NCBI RefSeq assembly: GCF_003073045.1
Contig: NC_037594.1
Location: forward strand, 31,670,737 to 31,734,736
Length of the DNA stretch: 64,000 nucleotides
Direction: 5' to 3'
Origin: Pomacea canaliculata
Taxonomy: Eukaryota > Mollusca > Gastropoda > Architaenioglossa > Ampullariidae
Shown here one piece after another: positions 56,252 through 64,000 of the stretch; position 1 is the first letter of the stretch; each line of letters begins with the position of its first letter. The notes under the pieces are model-generated. The model was not told the origin of the DNA. It saw only the letters and a program-made list of their open reading frames with translations, and searched no databases. A program made the translations under genes and the position numbers.

Positions 56252-56316
56252 GAGAAGTATCACTTGCATTACAGTAAGGATCGGGAAGACTTTGTGAAAG
56301 CAAATGAAGAGTTCTT
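56252..56316 (+). CDS. HMG-box exon (helix 3)
   Basis: TTTTAG acceptor, GTGAGT donor. EKYHLHYSKDREDFVKANEE is the third HMG helix, corresponding to UBF's KYIQDFQREKQEFERNLARF. It is the last UBF-like exon before the convergent Tudor locus; later exons are absent. Confidence 0.72.
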
Positions 56317-56603
56317 GTGAGTATACTCTGCAGAATTTTAAGTTAAGTTTTTTTTTAATCCTAACTGATCAAATTGGTCAGTTTAAAAAAGATAAGACCA
56401 TATCAAATTATTGTTTGCTCTTTGAAATACCTTTCTACTTCGTGCTAAAAAAACAATGGTAGAGAAAATATATCTTTAAGTGAAGGAAAGTGATTGAAAT
56501 TACAAATTCAAAACTGAACCCATTAGCCAATGACTGATCTGATTATTTTTTTTATCTACTAAAATAAAATAAGTATAACTCTTACTTATCAGTCACAAGT
56601 TCC
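56317..56603. other. intergenic between convergent loci
   Basis: AT-rich. The final Tudor-locus frame (FEELVTD, about 56620-56590 on the minus strand) ends here. No clear poly(A) signal pair can be assigned. Confidence 0.5.
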
Positions 56604-57330
56604 TCAAAAGCTGCGACCACACTGGCTCCAGCCATTGTCTATATTCGTCACTCCAGCCAGCCTGCAAGCAGTGCTCTGACTGGGCACAGACTCAAACTCT
56701 GTAGAAAGTGTGTACAAAGATGAACAAGGTACTGTGGCAGTGTTCCCAAAGTCAACGAAGAACAAATCACATGCATCAGTGTCTACACACAAGGTAGTAA
56801 CCTTGGCTCTGTACCAGGTCTTTTCACCAAACTGGGCTGCACATAGCTGGTTAACCAGCTCATCCTTCTTAATGTGGCATTCTTCAAGTTTGGAGTAGTG
56901 TTCAAACATTGAGTCTATTAAAGAGTTTAAGCAGCCTTGAGAATCCTTGCGCTGAATATAAAACAGTGAAGGGGAGACTACACAACTAACAATTACTGCT
57001 ACCTGCTGACCAGGAAATAATGTAATCACAACTTTCATCAGGATTCCTGTTGCAAGAGACTGCTTCTGTTTCATCTGCAGGCATGATGACAACATCAGAT
57101 GTGTCTTTTGTTTCATCCACGGGTGTGAAGTGAATGTCAGATGTGTCTTTTGTTTCATCTGCATGTACACTGTTAACATCAGATGCGCCCTTGTTTACTG
57201 CCACTTGACTAGCAACTATATCTTTAACACTAGACCCATCTTCCAGAGTCAGTCTCACTGTATATGGATGATGCTGGCTTGGCTCAAGAAACCTAACATG
57301 GAATGTATGCTGTAGAACAATCTCCTCCAA
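56590..57330 (-). pseudogene. multi-Tudor locus copy 2, last Tudor and linker
   Basis: 57330-56986 encodes an acidic linker with three ADETKDTSD-type repeats. A frame change near 57010 leads to VSPSLFYIQRKDSQG, QFGEKTWYRAKVTTL and LFFVDFGNTATVP, a full extended Tudor. Another one-base change near 56620 separates GWSQ from VAAFEELVTD. Confidence 0.8.
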
Positions 57331-57338
57331 TTTTGCAC

Positions 57339-57935
57339 TTATCTCTTTTTTTTTGCAGCAGCACAGCCATCAAATTCTAGTCTACAGCTATAAGAAAGTG
57401 GGGGAACATTAGAACTGCACGGTGTGAGACTTCTCAGATCATTTTTAGCAACATCTTTACTGCCATAGTCTATGAATCGAACCACCACACTGTCTTCATT
57501 AATGTCCTCAACAACTGCACGATACCAAGCACCATCTTCGGAGAATTTAGCAGAGTATAAAGAGCCGACAGTGAGTGAGGTGATGACTTCACTGCAAGAT
57601 GATTCACATTCTTCCTGTAGTTTCTCAGTCAGGGAGTCTCTGGCTTCATCATCCACACTCAACTGAACATAGAAGCAGCAATCTCTATCAAAATGAGACA
57701 CAACACAAGTATCTGATTCTGGTGGGAATTGTGATGGTAATAGAGGAAAAGGTGAAAGTTTTTGATCACTAGCAGTCAGAGGAACTCTTTCTTTTGATAA
57801 GTTTTTGCATTCTGGCTTCTCAATTACTACTTGTGTATTTAAACCGGAAGTCTCACCCTCTAGAAGTTCAAGGCCTATGCTGCGAGTCATTTCAACATCA
57901 TATGGTGGCTTGGATGAAAGAAATGAGACACTCAC
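57339..57935 (-). pseudogene. multi-Tudor locus copy 2, Tudor with long leader
   Basis: 198-residue open frame: leader with PLLPSQFPPESD, then HFDRDCCFYVQLSVDDEA and the core LYSAKFSEDGAWYRAVVED / VVVRFIDYGSKDVAK. Aromatic-cage residues (W-Y-R, F-I-D-Y) are in place. It ends in an A9 run (57346-57354) where a length change breaks the frame from KLEEIVLQHTFHVRFLEP onward. Confidence 0.82.
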
Positions 57936-58330
57936 AGTTTTCTTTTCTGTCAGTGTTTAGAACTTCTCTTTCTGTTCTTCTGTCCACTTATCAACACCAT
58001 GCAGTCTGCACTCATAAGCAAATGCTGACTTGGTCATGAAGTCAGAGGGAAGCTTTACAATACTTGTCTTCTCTGTCTGTCTTCTAGTGCCTAAGTCCAC
58101 AAGAAGTACCTCCATAACAGATCAGGGTGTAGGCCTTTCAACTGGTTTGTCGGTGAATATTCTGAATTTCCATAGTCTACAAACTGCACCAAAGCCTTGC
58201 CACCACTGATCAACAGCACACGGGACCTCTACCACCAGCCATCAGCTGAGAAACAAGCACAGCAAATAGTGCCTTTGGATATGGCTCCCTTCAAAGGTAT
58301 GCCGCTGCCAACACACATAGACTGCACAGT
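57936..58330 (-). pseudogene. multi-Tudor locus copy 2, Tudor remnants at the duplication edge
   Basis: SRVLLISGGKALVQFVDYGN (within the duplicated block) then, past its edge at 58128, MEVLLVDLGTRRQTEKTS and WTEEQKEKF, a different Tudor. TAG in the WW-stop-RSRV word (shared with copy 1) and TAA after QKEKF interrupt it. Confidence 0.75.
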
Positions 58331-58340
58331 GGCAGATGCT

Positions 58341-59093
58341 CTAGCTGAGAAGATGCACTAAGAAGTTGGATGTAGAAGTTTCCTCCTCTATATGTGTAAT
58401 GAATGCATCAGATGATCCTGTAGGTGGAGAAGGTTCTTTCAAGACTTGCATGACAGATGCCTCTTTAAACACCCTTTGCTTGTACAGGGACTCGCCAACA
58501 TCAACATTCCCTATCCTAACTTTAACATTCTTTCCACCAGTGAAAGCTAGTGTAAGTTCTTTTTCTGTGACCATGTTCTCAAAAGTTGCTATAGGTGCAG
58601 CATCAGAAGAGCTGGGCTCAAATCCCTCCAGACAACATTCTAGTGCAAAAGTAGGTTGAGTAATGAGGTCTGCAGAGATTGGCTTTACATTCTCCCTTTT
58701 CACAAGTTCAGAGTTCCCATAGTCAACAAAATGCACATTCACTTTCGTTCCATGCACAGACACAACCACAGCACGATACCACAGACCATCTTTGTCATAG
58801 AGGGTGCAACAAGGCTGTCCTGGTGACAAGGCTGCCAAAGCTGGCTTGGAGCCAAAACCATAGTTCTGACCTAAAGTTTCTTTCATAGAGTCTAGCTGCT
58901 TATCTGTGCCAACAAACTGCACCCAAAATCGAGAAATGGACTCAACAAAACTGACATATGCTTGAATGGTTTGTCCAGCTGCAATATTCATGCAGGCATA
59001 TCCTGTTCCCTCTCTGGACATCAAAGGTTTGTCAGTGATTTTCCCTAATGTTGCTTTCAGTTCATCTGTAACTGACTGGTTATTCTTGAACAA
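58341..59093 (-). CDS. multi-Tudor locus copy 2, intact 250-residue Tudor block
   Basis: Longest open block of the locus: SRFWVQFVGTDKQLDSM, CCTLYDKDGLWYRAVVVSVH and VNVHFVDYGNSELVKREN, followed by the second half of the extended Tudor (CCLEGFEPSSSD, TFENMVTEKELTLAFTGG). Cage residues (Y-D/L-W-Y-R/F-V-D-Y-G-N) are all present, as in domains binding symmetrically dimethylated arginine of Piwi proteins. Upstream sequence (GHEGETKEGFRLIVHL) continues in frame to about 59130, then a frame change. Confidence 0.82.
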   Translation of the reverse strand: MFKNNQSVTDELKATLGKITDKPLMSREGTGYACMNIAAGQTIQAYVSFVESISRFWVQFVGTDKQLDSMKETLGQNYGFGSKPALAALSPGQPCCTLYDKDGLWYRAVVVSVHGTKVNVHFVDYGNSELVKRENVKPISADLITQPTFALECCLEGFEPSSSDAAPIATFENMVTEKELTLAFTGGKNVKVRIGNVDVGESLYKQRVFKEASVMQVLKEPSPPTGSSDAFITHIEEETSTSNFLVHLLS

Positions 59094-59400
59094 ATGAACA
59101 ATAAGCCTGAAACCTTCCTTTGTTTCACCCTCATGTCCAGTTCTTCCTCAGTGATCTTTACAAATTTTTCCAAGAGACTATCTGCATTTCAGCCTTCATG
59201 GATATCCAGAGAGCAATGAATGGCTTGGGCAGGCAGTCAACAATGCAGGATCTAACCTGAACACTGTAGTTCGAGGAGATGTCTGGATATTGCCATAATC
59301 CACAAACACATCACATCATGTGCTGTGAATGACTGCACTCGAGCTCTGTACCTCAGCAAACTGGGCAAACATGGCATACCTACCTGAAAGCACAGGCAAC
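59094..59400 (-). pseudogene. multi-Tudor locus copy 2, frameshifted Tudor core
   Basis: YRARVQSFTAHDV is followed by a missing base (ACATCACATC; copy 1 has ACATCCACATC near 16668) that breaks the VFVDYGNIQT motif. Further linker residues (LEKFVKITEEELDM) follow. Confidence 0.75.
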
Positions 59401-60149
59401 ATTTTTTAAAATTTAATTTTGGTTTCAAAAGAAAGGAAAAAGAAAGTGTCAGCATTTTTCATCCATAAAATGCAAGATCCCAATTTAAAATTGCAGTGGT
59501 TAAAACTTATGGGGGTTTTAAAAAGATACAAATTATTAGGGGAGGGGTAGGGTACCTGCATGTCTCAGAAAGAAATGCACATTAATATACATTTTACTTA
59601 TCTTGCTCTTGATCCATGTCTTAGATATCAATTAGTTTTATATTTATTTTAATGTTATTAGTTTCAAGTTTATTTCCCATGTCCTGCTTACATCACTACT
59701 CACTACAGATCCATAATTTTTCCCATAATTCACCTTTTCAAAGGTTTAGGAAATAAGCACTGCTAAAGACATATGATAACAACTAATGACAAAGTATCAG
59801 CTTTGATATATGTAGCTTACGACAAAATGTCTTACAAATTACAAAGAACTCTGGTGTCTTACTGTTTACATGTTTAGACCCCTTTTTAAAAAATTACCTT
59901 GACATATTTGGTGCAATCTAAAAAGATTTACATGTTTCTACAGAATAGAAAACATGAAACAATGTCAAATAATAAACAATAAACATAAAGACAATATTTC
60001 ACTTACCACATAAAATATAGTAAATAACACACAAAACATACAGACATGCTATCAAAAATATCATATCAGCACATTCAAACCACCATCTTGTGCTCAAAGA
60101 AAACCATTGACCTACCAGAGGAGAGATGAGAGGTCAGGGCTGAATACTG

Positions 60150-60840
60150 GAGCTCTGACCATTCAGGTCTGACATCAAACTGTCAAGGTTATCCATGTTT
60201 GTAGACAGCTGGACATAAAAGTTCTCCACAGACTCTGAGTGCGACACATACACCTTGGTAAATTGTCCTTGCACAAAAAATTGTCCTTGTGTGAATTGCT
60301 TGGTGTGACCAGTTGGTGCTGGCTCTGGCGTTCAGTGCCCCACAGAAAGAGCTGCCATTTCTTCACCAATGTCTCTGCTGTGAGCTTCAAGCTTCACCAA
60401 GTATTTAGCTTTCTTGCAACCAAGAATTTTACATGTTGCTCCATTCTCTGTTAGCCTTTCCAAGAAATCTTTTGCATCAACATTCCATGCCTGTCCTTGC
60501 AGAGGATGTACACCATCTAAGCAACAACAGATAGCCTGTGCCAGTATGTGTGAAAATTGGGAATCTAACTGTCGTAAATCCGCCAGTGACACTTTTTCAG
60601 AATTTCTAAAGTCTACAAATTCCACTGTTGCATCTTGACCAAGATACAAAATACTTCCACGGTACCAGGCCCCATCTTCTGAAAACTTTGCAGCAACTAA
60701 AGAACCTAAATGTAGCAAAGAAGCAGGAACAGCTTTAGGACTTGTATAGAACTCCTGCAGACCATCAGTCAGTCTCTCCAGAACTGATTGGTTATCAGCA
60801 AACTGAATGTAGAATTCTTCTGGTTATCTCACCCAGCTAA
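60150..60840 (-). pseudogene. multi-Tudor locus copy 2, Tudor with shared TGA
   Basis: EEFYIQFADNQSVLERL, then LHLGSLVAAKFSEDGAWYRG, VEFVDFRNSEKVSLADL; TGA at about 60332 after EEMAALSVGH; the same frame continues as KVYVSHSESVENFYVQL, the start of the next Tudor. FRN replaces the usual YGN. Confidence 0.8.
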
Positions 60841-61028
60841 GAAACACCTACACACACAGAAAGAAAACATCATGTTAAAAGCAAATTTGAAATGCACATC
60901 TTTGCAACTTTCTATCTTTCTTTTTTTCTGTTTGCACAATCACCAACTACAGATCCATAATTTCCCCCAAAGTTCACATCAATTTCAAAGGTTTTATGTA
61001 CAAGCGTAGATACTTGAAATTTCCAAAA

Positions 61029-62300
61029 GTAAATTCTTCATTTAAATTTTTTTTAATGATTTCTTTTGTATCAGAATAATCAAATATAAAATAATTAGCA
61101 AACAAATAAAAATAAGTTTTTAAGAAGTTACAATGAAAACTTTGACTTTCAAAAATGTACTATTATTTCAAAATTTGTTTCAGACAGTACTGATAACAGA
61201 ACAAAGATTACTGATTTTAGTGTTAGTGTAAAGTACAAATTATCTAAATTTGTAAGCATGCTCATTTTGATATTTTGTAAAGTCTTGGGTACTGTGAGGT
61301 TAAAGAGGGTATCCCCACAAAAACTGAACCAGATAACTAAAATCAATAACTTACAGGTATATATATACTGGCCATTTAACTATATAATTTAACTCAAACA
61401 TAGCATTTCAAGCATACAAAAGTTGTTTTATTAGTATTTTTGTCACAACATTATCCCTACATTTGGATATGCATGAATTGCATCCACTGTTTCAGCTGAT
61501 GCACTCAGCACAGGTCTACTAAAATTCATATGTATGCTGCCTGGTTAAGTTTTCTTTAATAATGATTTCAAACCTGTAATTTTCTATTTGGGGAGACCAG
61601 TTAATACATATAAAAAAAGATTTATAGCATATACCTTGTTTTATCAACTTGATTATTCACATTGAATCATGCTGTCCTTTTGTTTTTAAGTAATCGTGAA
61701 AAAATTGCTTATAGAAACCAAATTAGGCACTACGGATAATTTTAGTAACTGCCATACTTTATTACCAATGGCACATGTGAAAAAAAAGTTGCACTTCGAC
61801 ATTATCGGCATGTGCTTGTCATTTTCTACTCAATTGGCTTTCTTTCATCGTGCATTTCCATGTTTTGGATGTTTCTTTTCACAATGTTTTACTTTATATA
61901 AGTTTATTATTTTCCATCACAAATAAAAAATCCACTGAATTGTGAAATAATATCTCGGGTACCTCTAATAGAGTGGACTAAGGGAATGATTTCATTATGC
62001 CATGTCCAGTTTAGAACAATGGATGTGGGCACAACTAAGGCTAAGACAGGAGCGATTTATGGTATGTCAAAGTATCAAAATCTATGGTTGTCTTATTGAT
62101 CCCAGCACCCCAAAACCGATTTCTTCTGGAGCTGTCTCCTACCTTAAGTCCAGCTCAGCTCTCAACCTGTTTTCTTATTAAATACTTACTGATACTGAAG
62201 TAGTAGTTGTAACGGAGAGGACAGGTAATTTTGGAGGACTGGTTCCTTTCATGATAATTCCAGTACTTATGTTGATGCCTGATGTTATAGCATGAACATC
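61029..62300. other. no gene seen
   Basis: AT-rich, probably intronic to the Tudor locus. I see no exon on either strand. Confidence 0.5.
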
Positions 62301-62319
62301 AGAAGAAAGACATTCTCAG

Positions 62320-62395
62320 AAAAGTCGAGACAACATCCTTCTTTCCAATCATGTCAAACAGCTGGACCATGTAACTACCAATGAAAAAGGTGTAT
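62320..62395 (-). CDS. short Tudor-locus exon
   Basis: Minus strand reads GSYMVQLFDMIGKKDVVST, the strand that follows a Tudor core (compare NTYMVQLMGENDEN at 63.5 kb). Exon limits uncertain. Confidence 0.5.
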
Positions 62396-62544
62396 ATTCT
62401 TTATTACATTTCTGTTCAAAATCAGGGAAAATAAGACACATTACATATCTGTCATTGATATACAAAGTGACCAAAATATGACAGAAGTATTGGTGTAAAA
62501 TCAAGAAGGGACTGTCAAATTTGTGCTAAACAAGAAAACACCTA

Positions 62545-62775
62545 ATTCTCACCTTTCCTGAGTATCTCGATTAAGTATGTTGGCCATGAATGTATGATCC
62601 ATCACAAGCTCCTCAAAGATCTTTTGCAGCATCATTGTTCCACATACCACTAGTAGGAACAATGCGATGAAGTGAGCATTTCACAGCTTGTGCTGGAAGA
62701 CCCCGAAACGTTTCCTTCAGTTCTTTCACATTAGCTACAGAGACAATCTCTGTTACCATAGTCTAGGGAAAAATA
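62545..62775 (-). pseudogene. Tudor-locus exon, frameshifted
   Basis: TAG acceptor, then DYGNR, then (two bases out) EIVSVANVKELKETFRGLPA and VKCSLHRIVPTSGMWNND. A second frame change near 62630 leads to FEELVMDHTFMANILNRD and a GTGAG donor. Confidence 0.7.
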
Positions 62776-63077
62776 CAGAGACATCTTGGCCAGACACCTG
62801 GGGAAAAAAGGAAGCAGTTAACAGACACATGCCCACATACATAACTTTGCACCATCTTTCAAACATCTTCAAAAACATCACTTAAGGTGTTCTGCCAGTT
62901 TGCAGATGCACACGCATGAGAGAAAGAGAGGTGGATTGGATTACCTAATATGTTTGGTTTATTACACAATGTCTGACTGGTTGTTGAATGTGATTGGATC
63001 AAACAGTGATCCTGTTTACAAAGTTGCAAACACATTCAAGACTACGTATTTAAAAATAAACACATTTGCTTCAATGC

Positions 63078-63835
63078 CAACCAACCTTCTCTATGATGGC
63101 TCTGTACCAAGTCTCATCAGCAGATGACAGTGCAGCACATACATAACCTTGCTGGAGTACACGAATAGCAAGATCTCTCATTCCCAATGTGCTGTACTCA
63201 GAATTCAGCTCTTTTGACATTCGTGCATTTTGCTGACTAAACTTGCTGGCCTCAAAATTCCACAGGGCTTTTAACAAACATAACTGTGAACTCCACCTTT
63301 TCTCCAACATTCAATCTAACATGCTGAAGAGGTCTTGGTGAGGTTGCTACATGTCCATCTGCTTCAACACCTAGTGACTTGGCAATGCCACATGTTGGTT
63401 TGGGGAAGCTACCAGCACGGATGGTCACCTGAAGATCCTTGTCACCACTTGCCTGCACACTGCGAGAACTACCAAGTTTGTTCCCACCCCCAGTCTCTGA
63501 GCAGGACATTTCTAGCTCTGCCAGTAGGCAAAACTGGTGGTTCAGGTTCTCATCATTTTCTCCCATCAGCTGCACCATGTATGTGTTGGTACTAGCATTG
63601 TAACTTTTCAAGACAGTTGTGACCGATTTGTCAAGAACAAGGTCCTCAAACTGTGCAATGTGTTCAGGAGACCAGAAGTTCTGCAATGGTGCCATACCCT
63701 GCAGTTCACAGTGAAAGCTAAGCTTGGGTTCTGAGAGGAGATTAGGAGGCAAGCAGCGTACATTCTCTACAGACACAAAATCTGTATTTCCAAAATCCAC
63801 AAACTGAACTTCCAACACATTTTCCACTGGATGAC
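63078..63835 (-). pseudogene. Tudor-locus exon (5'-most in window), one frame change
   Basis: CTAG acceptor at 63835. NVLEVQFVDFGNTDFVSVEN (Tudor core end), STNTYMVQLMGEN, a linker rich in Ser/Gly, then VEFTVMFVKSPVEF followed by an in-frame TGA at about 63252. The next base-shifted frame continues SKFSQQNARMSKELNSEYS and SSADETWYRAIIEK to a GTTGGT donor at about 63078. The gene continues past the window end. Confidence 0.78.
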
Positions 63836-64000
63836 CTAGATTTTAGAAAACACACAGATAATACATGACATCGATTAGAAAGTAGAATTTTCAGTTGAAA
63901 CTGATTTTATTAAAAGCACATACAGCTACATATCTGTGAGCTTACAATAAGGAACTGTGAAGCAATAAATCAGGGACATTTCTCTTTTCTTGATGAGACA
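63836..64000. other. intron of the Tudor locus at the window edge
   Basis: AT-rich, no coding signal. Confidence 0.5.

Larger units (their letters stand above)
58128..61028 (-). repeat. segmental duplication, copy 2 (partner 15479-18383)
   Basis: See partner. Introns of about 740 bases (59401-60150 versus 16750-17490) are almost identical, so the duplication is young. Confidence 0.92.

Noticed and set aside
62630..63260. Programmed frameshifting at repeated TTTGAGG words in the Tudor locus
   Set aside because: The words differ in frame and context, and the breaks are better explained by separate one-base indels or assembly errors.
1..64000. tRNA genes
   Set aside because: I did not find a cloverleaf I could fold by hand; a tRNAscan-SE run would settle it.

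Overview
The window is animal nuclear DNA: split genes with GT-AG introns, a 5S rRNA gene and a U2 snRNA gene, several LINE clades, hAT-type and foldback MITEs, and many microsatellites. The gene and repeat mix (expanded intronless rhodopsin-like receptors, germline Tudor proteins, L2/CR1, I/Nimb, Tx1-like and RTE-like LINEs) fits a lophotrochozoan, most likely a mollusc. That placement is an inference. Most coding material is fragments, duplicates or decayed copies. The only long intact host gene is the receptor at 1010-2509.

Layout. 1-2.6 kb: an intact intronless GPCR on the minus strand, plus the apparent 5' flank of another copy at the window edge. 3.3-6.7 kb: a 5S/U2 cluster with one complete 5S (minus), one near-complete U2 (plus), and truncated pieces of both, one of them joined to a polyadenylated retro-element 3' end. 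7.4 kb: a GPCR fragment. 8.6-10.3 kb: a dispersed repeat ending in a UBF-like exon. 12.8-14.5 kb: three copies of part of one HELQ-type helicase exon. 15.1-19.2 kb: a decayed multi-Tudor locus (minus). 19.2-30 kb: repeats and little else (foldback MITE, I-type LINE, orphan FN3 exon). 30.6-32.1 kb: a frameshifted second GPCR. 32.4-36.5 kb: LINE fragments and a second copy of the dispersed repeat, split by an L2/CR1 insertion.

36.5-56.3 kb is the most unusual part. It is a cluster of exons whose translations match the N-terminal dimerisation segment and HMG boxes of the Pol I transcription factor UBF (UBTF). Three units of about 1.93 kb are arranged in tandem, with more dispersed partial units. 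Exons of the unit begin and end in phase 0. Flanking introns are almost identical from copy to copy, but the HMG-box exon core is strongly diverged (about 37 of 144 positions differ between units 1 and 2 by hand count). Other exon positions show the same divergent-exon/uniform-intron pattern. Some exons are open and others carry single-base frameshifts, so this is either a decaying array or a diversifying gene family. A Gypsy fragment, an RTE-like tail, a Tx1-like LINE, an I-type LINE and two hAT MITEs with exchanged target-site duplications lie within it.

56.6-63.8 kb holds a second, longer multi-Tudor locus (minus), convergent with the last UBF-like exons. About 2.9 kb of it is duplicated at 15.5-18.4 kb, and the two copies share several of the same reading-frame disruptions. 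Tudor proteins of this type (TDRD1/TDRD6-like) work in the germline piRNA pathway. Whether either locus is expressed cannot be told from this sequence.
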